A stretch of 59,738 nucleotides of DNA, from positions 1 to 59,738 of the forward strand of contig JBFWQW010000006.1 in assembly GCA_050249235.1 (NCBI GenBank). Reading direction: 5' to 3'. Every line of letters begins with the position of its first letter. Position 1 is the stretch's first letter. The notes below the pieces were generated by a model. That model searched no databases, was not told the origin of the DNA, and saw only the letters and a list, made by a program, of their open reading frames with translations. Source of the stretch: JAEKLB01 sp050249235 (GTDB lineage Bacteria > Actinomycetota > Acidimicrobiia > Acidimicrobiales > CADCSY01). The translations under genes were made by a program, and so were the position numbers. Below are positions 34,512-42,519 of this stretch, one piece after another.

Positions 34512-35483
34512 ATGAACCGCCACATCCAGGCACGACGACAGGAGGAGGGCTTCACCCTCATCGAGCTCCTGATCGTGATCGTGGTCCTCGGCATCCTCTC
34601 GGCGATCGTCCTCTTCGCCGTTGGGAACGCCCGGACTGAGAGCATCGCCAGCTCGTGCAAGGCAGAGCGCAAGACGATCGAAACCGCCCAGGAGGCCTTC
34701 AAGGCCAACAACGACGGCGGCTACGCGGCAACCTTCGACGAGCTCATGCCGGACTTCCTGCGTGAACCTCCCAAGAAGTTCACGATGACCGGCGGCGGCG
34801 CCGCCTACGCGCTCGCTCCCGTCGCTCCCTGCACCGCGGAGAACAGCGATGGCACTGCCGGCGGACCTGGCGGACCTGGCGGGCCCGGTGGACCCACCGG
34901 ACCGGCGCCCCAGGTGGTCAGCTTCACCTCGACGGCGCCCACCAACGCACGGGTCGGCGGTCCGACCTACACGCCGGCCGCCACTTCCGACTCGGGCCTC
35001 CCCGTGACGATCACCGCGGGCGGCGCCTGCTCCATCGCAAGCGGGGTGGTGTCCTTCAACTCGGTCGGCACCTGCACCCTCACCGGCTCCCAGGCCGGCG
35101 ACGACGACTTCGAGCCGGGCTCCGACACGCAGAGCTTCGCTGTGGCCGCAGCCGCGACGGCGGCCCCCGCCTACGTCAGCGGCGGCGGGATCAGCTGCCC
35201 CGGCAGCTGCGACGACAACGACACCGCGACCGCCTCGGCGGGCACCTGGACGGGCACGCCGGCGCCGACGTTCACCTACGCCTGGTACACGCACAACTCC
35301 TCGAGCGCGGCGAGCAGCTGCAACCCCTCGATGGGCGGCTGGTCCAGCCAGGGCTCCGGCCCGACGCTGAACCTCCCCAACATCAGCGGGGGCAGCGACG
35401 CCGTCATGGTGAGGGTCACGGCGACCAACAGCGACCCCGGGTCGCCGGTGACCAGGAACTTCTGCACCACCTACTCCGACTGA
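34512..35483 (+). CDS. Extended type IV pilin with Gly-Pro linker and long C-terminal region
   Basis: A 323-residue prepilin. Residues 1-115 closely copy the preceding PilA: leader ending EEG, FTLIELLIVIVVLGILSAIVLFAVGNA, then CKAERKTIETAQEA and KFTMTGGG. After the cysteine near residue 112 comes a collagen-like linker GGPGGPGGPGGPTGP (about residues 119-135). About 190 further residues follow, looking like two immunoglobulin-like or bacterial adhesin domains (VVSFTSTAPTNARVGGPTYTPAATSDSGLPV; ASAGTWTGTPAPTFTYAWYTHN). It may be a pilus-displayed effector or sheath pilin. It seems to have arisen by tandem duplication and domain addition. GGAGG precedes the ATG. A large palindromic hairpin follows. 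Confidence 0.85.
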   Translation: MNRHIQARRQEEGFTLIELLIVIVVLGILSAIVLFAVGNARTESIASSCKAERKTIETAQEAFKANNDGGYAATFDELMPDFLREPPKKFTMTGGGAAYALAPVAPCTAENSDGTAGGPGGPGGPGGPTGPAPQVVSFTSTAPTNARVGGPTYTPAATSDSGLPVTITAGGACSIASGVVSFNSVGTCTLTGSQAGDDDFEPGSDTQSFAVAAAATAAPAYVSGGGISCPGSCDDNDTATASAGTWTGTPAPTFTYAWYTHNSSSAASSCNPSMGGWSSQGSGPTLNLPNISGGSDAVMVRVTATNSDPGSPVTRNFCTTYSD

Positions 35484-35506
35484 CGCACCCAAAACCCGAG
35501 ACACCC

Positions 35507-35540
35507 GACGCTGCGGGGCGCACGTGCGCCCCGCAGCGTC
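35507..35540. terminator. Perfect 34-bp palindrome between pilA2 and the small minus-strand gene
   Basis: GACGCTGCGGGGCGCAC (35507-35523) and GTGCGCCCCGCAGCGTC (35524-35540) are perfect complements with no gap. They form a strong hairpin between convergent genes and can terminate both strands. Confidence 0.8.
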
Positions 35541-35554
35541 GCGTGCGGCGTTCG

Positions 35555-35812
35555 TCAGAGGGGCGGGCGACCCACGCCGCGGAGGCGGACGGCCGGGTCC
35601 GGGCCGGTCAGGTCGATGACCACCTCGGCCCGGCCCTCCAGCCCGCTGGGCAGGCGGACCACGACGACGTCGCCGTCCAGCAGGCCCTCGACCTCGCCCT
35701 GCACGGTGCCGAACCAGCGCTCGTCGGTGGAGGCGAGGGTCACCCCGACGCCGGCGTGCTCCCGCCGCTCCCGCTCGGCCACGAGCGTCACGTTCCCGAC
35801 GAACGAGCTCAC
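35555..35812 (-). CDS. Small protein of unknown function
   Basis: An 85-residue frame with a beta-strand pattern (VSSFVGNVTLVAERERREHAGVGVTLASTDERWFGTVQGEVEGLLDGDVVVVRLPSGLEGRAEVVIDL). The GTG at 35812 has AGGGG close upstream. It lies 55 bp downstream of the DUF429-like gene on the same strand and may belong to the same transcript. It could be a small nucleic-acid-binding or pilus-linked barrel. No family is recognised, and its reality rests on composition and context only. Confidence 0.5.
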   Translation of the reverse strand: MSSFVGNVTLVAERERREHAGVGVTLASTDERWFGTVQGEVEGLLDGDVVVVRLPSGLEGRAEVVIDLTGPDPAVRLRGVGRPPL

Positions 35813-35867
35813 GGCCCCTATCGTTCCACGCCCCCACCTCCCGGGAACAGCGCAGCCGGCCGCGCTG

Positions 35868-36605
35868 TTACCGCACGATCTCCATCCGGAGCCCTTGGCC
35901 GTCCCACTCGGCCGTCTCGGGCAGGCGGGCCGCGGCCCGGGCCATGATCCTCCGGGACGACCACAGCGCCGCGCAGCCGTCGAGCAGGTGCCAGGGCCGG
36001 ACCCCGTCGATGACGGCGTCGAGCACCCGCTCGACGCCCGGCAGCCGGCTCTCGAGCAGGGCCCGGCGCTCCTCGCGGCCGCGATGGGTCCGCTTCGGGA
36101 ACTTGAGGGGTCGCTCGCCGTTGAGCTGGAAGAAGCTCGTCTCCCCGCGCACCTCGTAGACGACCCGCTGCCGGTACGGCGCCATCTCGCGGTCGACCTC
36201 CCGGATGCGGTCGATGCGGCACCACGCGGTGAGGTCGAGCGAACCGGAGAGCGCCACCGCCTCGTCGAACGTGGACGCACCGAGCGCGGCCCGCGTCGGC
36301 GCGGCGGGAACGGCGTCGGCGTGCTCCGGGCCGAGGAGAGCCCGGACGTCGCGATCGCAGCCCCGACTCCCCTCGCCGGCGTCGGTCCGCAGGCCGATCG
36401 GCGCGTCCAGGCCGATCACCTGGTAAGAGGGCCTGGCGTCGAGCACCTCGACGAGGTCGGCGACGAGCTCGGGCTCGTTCGGGGCCAGGTGGATCCCCTG
36501 GAGCTTGGCCGACACGACCACCCAGCCCCGCCGGGTGGGCACCACGCCGGCGAGGAGCTGGTACGGCAGCGGCGGCCCGGACCCGACGCGCCGGCGGCGG
36601 TTCAC
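35868..36605 (-). CDS. DUF429-family protein (predicted RNase H-like nuclease)
   Basis: A 245-residue protein resembling DUF429. The N-terminus has LLAGVVPTRRGWVVVSAKL, and the central part has VIGLDAPIGLRTDAGEGSRGCDRDVRALLG, which matches the family Asp and the CDRxxR segment. C-terminal helices contain RIREVDREMAPYRQRVVYEVRGETSFFQLN and RPWHLLDGCAALWSSRRI. The biochemical role is unproven. The GTG at 36605 overlaps the pilT stop in GTGA, implying coupled translation. A start at 36638 is possible but less likely. Confidence 0.7.
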   Translation of the reverse strand: MNRRRRVGSGPPLPYQLLAGVVPTRRGWVVVSAKLQGIHLAPNEPELVADLVEVLDARPSYQVIGLDAPIGLRTDAGEGSRGCDRDVRALLGPEHADAVPAAPTRAALGASTFDEAVALSGSLDLTAWCRIDRIREVDREMAPYRQRVVYEVRGETSFFQLNGERPLKFPKRTHRGREERRALLESRLPGVERVLDAVIDGVRPWHLLDGCAALWSSRRIMARAAARLPETAEWDGQGLRMEIVR

Positions 36606-37753
36606 TGCCGGCCGAGCCCCCGACGGCCGGCCCGCCACGACTGCCCGTAGCCGTCCTCGTCCCAGGACTGGTGCTGGAGCCGGCCGGCGCCCCGGGGTCG
36701 CTCGACCTCACCCGGGAAGATGCTGAACCCGACGGCGATCTCGTAGTCCACCGTGCCCTCCGCCACCAGCGCCGAAAGCGCCATCTCGAGCGTCTGCATG
36801 CCCTCGCCCTGGTGGGTGGCGACCACGTTGCGGAGCTGGCGGGTCTTGCCCTCCCGGATCAGGTTCCGCACGGCGTGGTTGGCCCGCATCACCTCGAAGG
36901 CGGCGACGAGCCCGCCGTGCGTGCGGGGCAGGAGACGCTGGTAGATGACGGCCTGCAGCGTGGAGGCCAGCTGCACCTGGATCTGGTCGCGACGGTCGGC
37001 GGGGAAGACGTCGACGATGCGGTCGAGGGCCTGGGCGGTGTCGTTGGTGTGCAGCGTGGCGAAGACGAGGTGGCCGGTCTCGGCGATGCTCAGCGCCACC
37101 GAGATGCTCTCGGGGTCGCGCATCTCGCCCACGAGCACGACGTCGGGGTCCTCCCGCAGGGCGGCCCTGAGGGCGGAGTGGAAGTCGTCGGCGTCGGGAC
37201 CGATCTCGCGCTGGTTGACGACCGACCGCTTGTGCTCGTGGACGTACTCGATCGGGTCCTCGATCGTGAGCACGTGGCAGGCCCGGTAGGTGTTGATCCA
37301 GTCGATCATCGACGCCAACGTGGTCGACTTCCCGGAGCCCGTCGGGCCCGTGACGAGCACGAGGCCGTGGGGCAGCGACACGAGCTCCTCGACCATCGGC
37401 GGCAGGCCGAGCTCGTCGAAGTCGGGGATGGCGCTCGGGATGTAGCGGAAGGCGAAGCCGATCGAGCCCCGGACCTTGAACAGGTTGGCGCGGATGCGGT
37501 CGCCCTCGAAGTCGAAGGCGAAGTCGATCTCCTTGCTGGTCTCGAGCTCGACCGACAGCTCCGAGCTCAGCATCTTCACCGCCAGCTGCTCGAGGAAGGC
37601 GGCGTCGAGCCGCTCCTCGCCCTCGAGTGGCTCGAGCATCCCGTCGATCCGTATCACCGGCGGCGACCCGACGGTGAGATGCAGGTCGGTCGCGCCCAGG
37701 TCGCGCGCGATCGTCAGGTACGGCACGATGGCGGTCGGATCGGCGCTGATCAT
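36602..37753 (-). CDS. pilT: Type IV pilus retraction ATPase PilT
   Basis: A 383-residue hexameric ATPase. The N-terminal PAS-like domain has ARDLGATDLHLTVGSPPVIRIDG. Walker A is GPTGSGKSTT near residue 134-143, the Asp box is EDPIEYVH, and Walker B is VLVGEMRDPES. The His box LSIAETGHLVFATLHTNDTAQALDRIVDVFP is followed by the PilT hallmark AIRNLIREGK-like AVRNLIREGKTRQL. It disassembles pili to allow twitching or DNA uptake. It is opposite in strand to pilB and pilC, and GGGAG precedes the ATG. It overlaps the downstream DUF429 gene by 4 bp and lies downstream of an unknown gene. Confidence 0.95.
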   Translation of the reverse strand: MISADPTAIVPYLTIARDLGATDLHLTVGSPPVIRIDGMLEPLEGEERLDAAFLEQLAVKMLSSELSVELETSKEIDFAFDFEGDRIRANLFKVRGSIGFAFRYIPSAIPDFDELGLPPMVEELVSLPHGLVLVTGPTGSGKSTTLASMIDWINTYRACHVLTIEDPIEYVHEHKRSVVNQREIGPDADDFHSALRAALREDPDVVLVGEMRDPESISVALSIAETGHLVFATLHTNDTAQALDRIVDVFPADRRDQIQVQLASTLQAVIYQRLLPRTHGGLVAAFEVMRANHAVRNLIREGKTRQLRNVVATHQGEGMQTLEMALSALVAEGTVDYEIAVGFSIFPGEVERPRGAGRLQHQSWDEDGYGQSWRAGRRGLGRQ

Positions 37754-37813
37754 CTCCCGGAACCTCGGCTGATCGGGCCCGCGGCTGGAGTCGTGCCACC
37801 CCCGGGCTGCGGG

Positions 37814-38368
37814 TCAGAGGCTGGGGAGGCGGGCGGGGACGTCACGGAGATCGATGGCCTGCTCGCCGGCCACCGATGCGCACGCCTCCCGGAGGTCGCC
37901 GCCGAGGGCGACGGTGGCCGCCTCCCAACCCCCGAAGGGGTTGTGGGCGGTGAGGCCGGCCAGCACGAGCGGACGGTCGGCCCGCAAGGCGCAGATGGCG
38001 CCCATCTCGCCCGGCATGACGTTGACGCTGGCGCTGGCCCGGACGTCGACCACGACGTCGACCCGGTCGAGGGGGCAGCCACCCCGCTCCGGGTGCAGCA
38101 GGTTGCACGGAAAGGCGGGCTCGCCGGGCTCGTGGCAGCGGGACACCTCGCACCGGGCATCGGCCAGGACCTCGGCCGACTGCTCGACGGCCCAGTCGTC
38201 CGTGCCGACGACGAGCACCCGGAGCACGCTGCCGACGCGGCGGTCGGCCAGCGCTCGGCGGGAGGTCGGCACCAGTGCATCATCGCTGCCCACAGACAAC
38301 CCGTCGCGGATGGGCCGGTCAACTCCCGAGGCGGCGACAACCCCCGATGTGCCCCCGTGACCAGGCAT
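37814..38368 (-). CDS. Unknown cysteine-containing protein upstream of pilT
   Basis: A frame of up to 184 residues. The convincing part starts near LRVLVVGTDDWAVEQSAEVLADARCEVSRCHEPGEPAFPCNLLHPERGGCPLDRVDVVVDVRA, which looks like a Rossmann-type or receiver-like domain with a four-cysteine cluster, and ends AACASVAGEQ-like REACASVAGEQAIDLRDVP. The start is uncertain: ATG 38368 gives the full length, and GTG 38227 gives 137 residues. Neither has a clear ribosome binding site. It is divergent from the response regulator and 60 bp before pilT. No family is recognised. Confidence 0.6.
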   Translation of the reverse strand: MPGHGGTSGVVAASGVDRPIRDGLSVGSDDALVPTSRRALADRRVGSVLRVLVVGTDDWAVEQSAEVLADARCEVSRCHEPGEPAFPCNLLHPERGGCPLDRVDVVVDVRASASVNVMPGEMGAICALRADRPLVLAGLTAHNPFGGWEAATVALGGDLREACASVAGEQAIDLRDVPARLPSL

Positions 38369-38379
38369 GATGACACCCG

Positions 38380-39072
38380 ATGAGCGCCGCCGACGACGCC
38401 CTGGTCCTCGTGGTCGACGACGACGAGGAGATCCGCACCCTGCTCGCCCGCACCCTCGGTGCCGACGGGTTCCGGATCGCGCTGGCGGCCGACGCCGCCG
38501 GCGCGGTGGCGGCGATCGCGGCCCGGCCGCCCGACCTGGTCGTGCTCGACCTCGTGCTCGGCGGTGACGACGGGCTCGACCTGCTCGACGTCATCCGGCG
38601 CACCAACGACACCCCGGTGATCCTCCTCACCGGCAAGGGCGCCGAGAGCGACCGGGTGCTCGGCCTCAAGCTCGGCGCCGACGACTACCTCGTGAAGCCG
38701 TTCTCGCCGGCCGAGCTCTCCGCCCGCATCTCGTCGGTCCTGCGCCGATCCCGGCCCGGCGGCCCCCGCACCGTGCTCGACTTCGGCGAGCTGCGCATCG
38801 ACACCGGCACCCGCGAGGTCGAGGTCGACGGCGCAGCGGTGGCCCTCACCGCCCGGGAGTTCGACCTCCTCGCCTTCATGGCCGCCTCGCCCCGCCAGGT
38901 CTTCGGCCGCGACCAGCTCCTGCAACGGGTGTGGTCGTCCTCATCCGACTGGCAGGACCCCGCCACCGTTACCGAGCACGTCCGCCGGGTGCGGCGCAAG
39001 ATCGAGGCCGACCCCGACCAGCCCCGCTGGCTCACCACCGTCCGGGGCGTCGGCTACCGCTTCGAGCCGTAA
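38380..39072 (+). CDS. OmpR-family response regulator
   Basis: A 230-residue two-component regulator. The receiver domain has the acidic pair VVDDDEE, phospho-acceptor Asp57 in VVLDLVLGG, and Lys106 in YLVKPF. A winged-helix DNA-binding domain follows from about residue 130 (LTAREFDLLAFMAASPRQVFGRDQLLQRVWS; VTEHVRRVRRKIEADP; TVRGVGYRFEP). The adjacent convergent gene is a large hybrid kinase, but that has its own receiver and is not an obvious partner by gene order. ATG 38380 starts 11 bp from a divergent unknown gene. Confidence 0.93.
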   Translation: MSAADDALVLVVDDDEEIRTLLARTLGADGFRIALAADAAGAVAAIAARPPDLVVLDLVLGGDDGLDLLDVIRRTNDTPVILLTGKGAESDRVLGLKLGADDYLVKPFSPAELSARISSVLRRSRPGGPRTVLDFGELRIDTGTREVEVDGAAVALTAREFDLLAFMAASPRQVFGRDQLLQRVWSSSSDWQDPATVTEHVRRVRRKIEADPDQPRWLTTVRGVGYRFEP

Positions 39073-39082
39073 TATCTTTGCG

Positions 39083-39303
39083 GCACGCAGCCGTACCCGT
39101 CGGAGTCGCTGCTCCGGCTGGCGCCTGCGCAGCCCCACCAGCACGCAGCCGTACCCGTCGGAGTCGCGGCTCCCGCGGGCGCCTCCGCAGCCCCACCAGC
39201 ACGCAGCCGTACCCGTCCGAGTCGCTGCTCCGGCTGGCGCCCGCAGCCCCACCAGCACGCAGCCGTACCCGTCGGAGTCGCTGCTCCGGCTGGCGCCTGC
39301 GCG
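39083..39303. repeat. Imperfect tandem repeat of 56-58 bp, four copies (dispersed repeat copy B)
   Basis: Units start at 39083, 39141, 39199 and 39255, each opening with GCACGCAGCCGTACCCGTC. The first three end CAGCCCCACCA; the last is truncated. They lie between convergent genes. No stable coding frame fits, because the units are 58, 58, 56 and 49 bp. Read on the minus strand, part of the unit matches the 8671-8702 segment. Confidence 0.9.
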
Positions 39304-39306
39304 GCG

Positions 39307-42300
39307 TCAGCGGGTGGGGCCGACCTCGATCCAGGGGCGGCCGTCGAGGGCACGCTGGACGCGGTTGGTGAGATCGGCGGCCGAGGCCGGCTTCGAGAGG
39401 AGGTGGGCGGCGTCGATCACCTGGCCCCGCCGCTCGGGAGCGTCCTCGGCGTAGCCGGACACGAACAGGACCCGCAGCTCGGGTAGGCGGCGGGCCAGCT
39501 CGGCGGCCAGGTCGATGCCGTTCATGCCGGGCATGACCACGTCGGTGAGCAGCAGGTCCGGCGGGGACGCCGCGGCCGCGGCCAGGGCGGCCTCGGCGTC
39601 GGGCACCGCCGTCACCTCGAAGCCCTCGAGCTCGAGGAGGTCCCAGGTGAGGGCCCGGACGTCGGGCTCGTCCTCCACCAGGAGGATCCGGCCGGAGTGG
39701 GAGCCGGCGTCGGCGGCGATCTCGGCCGTCGCCGCCGGGGTGACGGCGGCCGTGGCCGCCTCGGGCAGCTCGACGGTGAACGTGGTGCCCTCCCGCTTGC
39801 GGCTCTCGACCCGGATGGTCCCGCCGGCCTGGGTCACGACGCCGTAGGCGGTGGACAGGCCGAGCCCGGTGCCTTTCGTCTTCGGCTTGGTGGTGAAGAA
39901 CGGGTCGAAGCAGTGCTCGACCTGCCGGGGGTCCATCCCCTCGCCGGTGTCGCTCACGGTGAGCACGACCCACCGGCGGTCGCCGTCGTCACGGCCGTCG
40001 GCGGCCACGACCACCGAGCCCCCGTCCGGCATGGCGTCACGGGCGTTGATCACCAGGTTGAGCAGCACCTGCTCGAGCTGGGCCGGGTCGATGAGGATGG
40101 CCCTCGGTCGGCTCGGGTCGGCCGGCAGGTCGATCGACACGTCGACCGTGCTGCCGGCCGCCAGCCGCAACACGCTTCCCATCTCGTCGAGCATCTCGTC
40201 GACGTCGACCACCTCCGGGGCCACCACCTGGTGGCGGCTGATGGTGAGGAGCTGGCCGGTGATGGCCGACGCCCGCTCCGCCGCTCGGGCGATGGCCTCG
40301 ACCTCCTTCACGTGCTCCGGGTCGTCGGCCACCCGCCCGAGCAGGAGACCGGCGTAGCCGCCGATCACCATCAGCAGGTTGTTGAAGTCGTGGGCCACGC
40401 CGCCGGCCAACCGGCCCATGGCCTCCATGCGCTGCGCCTGCTGGAGCTGCTCGGCCACCCGCCGCCGTTCGCTGGTGTCCATGGCCACGAACAGGGCGCC
40501 CTGCACCGACCCCCCGCCGTCGCGCAGGGCCGCCGACGCCACCTCGATCACGACGGCCGGGTCGCTCCCGACGAGGGTGAGCTCGACGTCGAGGACCTCG
40601 CCGCCCCCCAGGGCATCGCTCACCAGCTGCCGGAGGCTCTCGGCCGGCTCGAGCGGGAAGAAGACCGGGCTCGCCTCCGCCGGCCACCGGAACAGCTCGG
40701 CCGCGGCCCGGTTCCAGCGCACCGGGCTGCCCCCGAGGTCGAGCTCGACGATGGCGAAGGGCGACGCGTCGTACATGGCCTGCAGCCGGGCCTCGTTGCT
40801 GGAGATCGTCGAGTACAGGGTGCCGTTGGCAAGGGCCAGCGAAGCCACCTGGGCCAGCGAGGCGAGGATGGCCTCGTCCTCGAGGGCGAACGGCCCCGAC
40901 ACCCGCCGGACGGTGAGCTGCCCGTCCGTCGAGCCGTACCCGCCGACGAGCGCGGCGGACGCGGCATGGGGCTCGCCGCCCCACAGCTCACCGAGGATCC
41001 TCCCGGTGGTGACGGACAGGGGATCGCCGTCCACCGGCTCGAGCTCGAGCGACGCCTGGTCGGCGTCGAGCACCCGGCAGGCCTGCTCGACCGTCAGCCG
41101 GGCGACCTCCTCGGCCGGCAGCACGGCGTTCACGGCCACGGCCGCCCCGACGAGGCGGTTGAGCTGCGACGCCCGGCGCGACTCGCGCGCCGCGAAGTCC
41201 CGGGTCTCCCCCTGCAGCAGCACCCGCTCGGCGGCCACCGCGACCCGCGACGCCAGCTCGTCGATCGTGCCGAGGTCGTCCGCGCCGAACACCCGCCGGG
41301 GTCCGACGGTTGCCACCGCGAGCGTGCCCAGCGTCAGGCCACCGATGTCGATCGGCACCACGGCGATCGACGAGAAGCCGCTGCCCGGGAGGTCGACGTC
41401 CCAGTCGCCGGCCACCTCGCCGGGAGCCGGACCCCCGAGCCAGTGGCAGCGCCGGCCCCGGTGCACGACGTCGTCGGCCAGACCGTCGACCAGGGCTCCG
41501 AGGGTCTCGTCCTCCGCCCCGGCGTCACGGGGGAAGCCGGCCGACCGGGCCGTGCCGAGCAGGGAGAGCCCCGACCCGTCGACGAGGTGGACCGCGCAGT
41601 AGTCGGCGAACTCCCCCACCACCAGCGCGGGAAGGGGCCGCAGGAGCTCGTCGACGGCGTCGGCGGCCACGCCCAGCACCTCGCCCGCGCCGGCCAGCAG
41701 GGCCAGCTGGCGGCGGGCCCGCTCCTCGCCCTCCCGCGACAGCCGGGCCAGCTCGCCGAGCCGACCCCGGTCGATGGCGGCCGCGGCCCGGTCGGCCACG
41801 AGGTGGATGAGCTGCAGGTCGTAGACGCCGAAGTCACGGCGTTCGATGCCGCCCACCTCCATCACGCCGATGAGGGTCCCGTCGACGACGAGCGGCGCGG
41901 CCACGAGCGACCGGCTCGACGTCTCCATCCCGGCCACGGCATCCGGGACGCTGCGCACGTCGGGCACCACCTGGACCGCGCCGGTGTCGGCCGCCCGCCA
42001 GCACACGCCGATCGACCGAGGCACCCGCAGCCCGACCAGGTGGTCGGCACCCGGCGCAGCGGCGAGCACCAGCTCGGCCGGGTCGCCCTCGAGCAGGAGC
42101 ACCGTGGTGGCATCGGCGCCGAGCACGTCCCGGATCCGGACGAGGAGGTGGGGAAGCAGCTCGCCGAAGTCGAGCTCGGCCAGCGCCGGGTCGGTGACGA
42201 CGGCGACCGAGTCGATCACCCGCTGCGTCTCCTCCAGGAGGCGGGCGGACTCCTGGCGCGACCGGTAGTCGCGGTCGACGATGGCGGCGATGAGCACGCC

Positions 42301-42468
42301 CGTGGCGGCGACGAAGAACCAGGCGACGGTGAGCTCGGTGTCGGTGTGCTCCTGCATGAGCACGGTCCGCATCACCAGGGCCGAGGCGAACACCCAGCCG
42401 GCGACGAAGACGAGGTAGAGCCAGATCGGCGAGAGCCGGCGGCGCCCCCCCGGCGGGCTCGGGCTCAT
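39307..42468 (-). CDS. Hybrid sensor histidine kinase with GAF domains and C-terminal receiver
   Basis: A 1053-residue membrane kinase. Two N-terminal helices (PIWLYLVFVAGWVFASALVM, AWFFVAATGVLIAAIV) are followed by about three GAF-like domains (80-230, 250-400, 425-560). A PAS domain follows near 570-680 (NEARLQAMYDASPFAIVELDLGG). The histidine kinase core has His693 in GGVAHDFNNLL, an N box INARDAMPDGG, G1 DTGEGMD and GTGLGLS. A C-terminal receiver has Asp976 in LLLTDVVMPGMNG and a conserved Lys in LLSKP. The stimulus is unknown. ATG 42468 is preferred over GTG 42474 because TAACGT lies exactly 6 nt upstream of the ATG. Confidence 0.92.
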   Translation of the reverse strand: MSPSPPGGRRRLSPIWLYLVFVAGWVFASALVMRTVLMQEHTDTELTVAWFFVAATGVLIAAIVDRDYRSRQESARLLEETQRVIDSVAVVTDPALAELDFGELLPHLLVRIRDVLGADATTVLLLEGDPAELVLAAAPGADHLVGLRVPRSIGVCWRAADTGAVQVVPDVRSVPDAVAGMETSSRSLVAAPLVVDGTLIGVMEVGGIERRDFGVYDLQLIHLVADRAAAAIDRGRLGELARLSREGEERARRQLALLAGAGEVLGVAADAVDELLRPLPALVVGEFADYCAVHLVDGSGLSLLGTARSAGFPRDAGAEDETLGALVDGLADDVVHRGRRCHWLGGPAPGEVAGDWDVDLPGSGFSSIAVVPIDIGGLTLGTLAVATVGPRRVFGADDLGTIDELASRVAVAAERVLLQGETRDFAARESRRASQLNRLVGAAVAVNAVLPAEEVARLTVEQACRVLDADQASLELEPVDGDPLSVTTGRILGELWGGEPHAASAALVGGYGSTDGQLTVRRVSGPFALEDEAILASLAQVASLALANGTLYSTISSNEARLQAMYDASPFAIVELDLGGSPVRWNRAAAELFRWPAEASPVFFPLEPAESLRQLVSDALGGGEVLDVELTLVGSDPAVVIEVASAALRDGGGSVQGALFVAMDTSERRRVAEQLQQAQRMEAMGRLAGGVAHDFNNLLMVIGGYAGLLLGRVADDPEHVKEVEAIARAAERASAITGQLLTISRHQVVAPEVVDVDEMLDEMGSVLRLAAGSTVDVSIDLPADPSRPRAILIDPAQLEQVLLNLVINARDAMPDGGSVVVAADGRDDGDRRWVVLTVSDTGEGMDPRQVEHCFDPFFTTKPKTKGTGLGLSTAYGVVTQAGGTIRVESRKREGTTFTVELPEAATAAVTPAATAEIAADAGSHSGRILLVEDEPDVRALTWDLLELEGFEVTAVPDAEAALAAAAASPPDLLLTDVVMPGMNGIDLAAELARRLPELRVLFVSGYAEDAPERRGQVIDAAHLLSKPASAADLTNRVQRALDGRPWIEVGPTR

Positions 42469-42474
42469 GTCCAC

Positions 42475-42480
42475 ACGTTA
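42475..42480 (-). promoter_or_regulatory. -10 element of the hybrid kinase (leaderless)
   Basis: TAACGT on the minus strand, with a 6-nt spacer to the ATG at 42468. This spacing decides the start codon. Confidence 0.55.
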
Positions 42481-42519
42481 CGGCGACGACCCCCCGGCAA
42501 CGGTGCTGAAGTGGGAGCC

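Noticed and set aside
39083..39303. Possible CRISPR array
   Set aside because: Units are contiguous with no unique spacers, lengths vary from 49 to 58 bp, and no cas genes are nearby. It is a tandem repeat.
39697..42500. Long plus-strand frame opposite the hybrid kinase, leading into tesB
   Set aside because: Only the part from 42520 resembles a protein (TesB). The upstream portion mirrors the kinase gene and has low-complexity composition.
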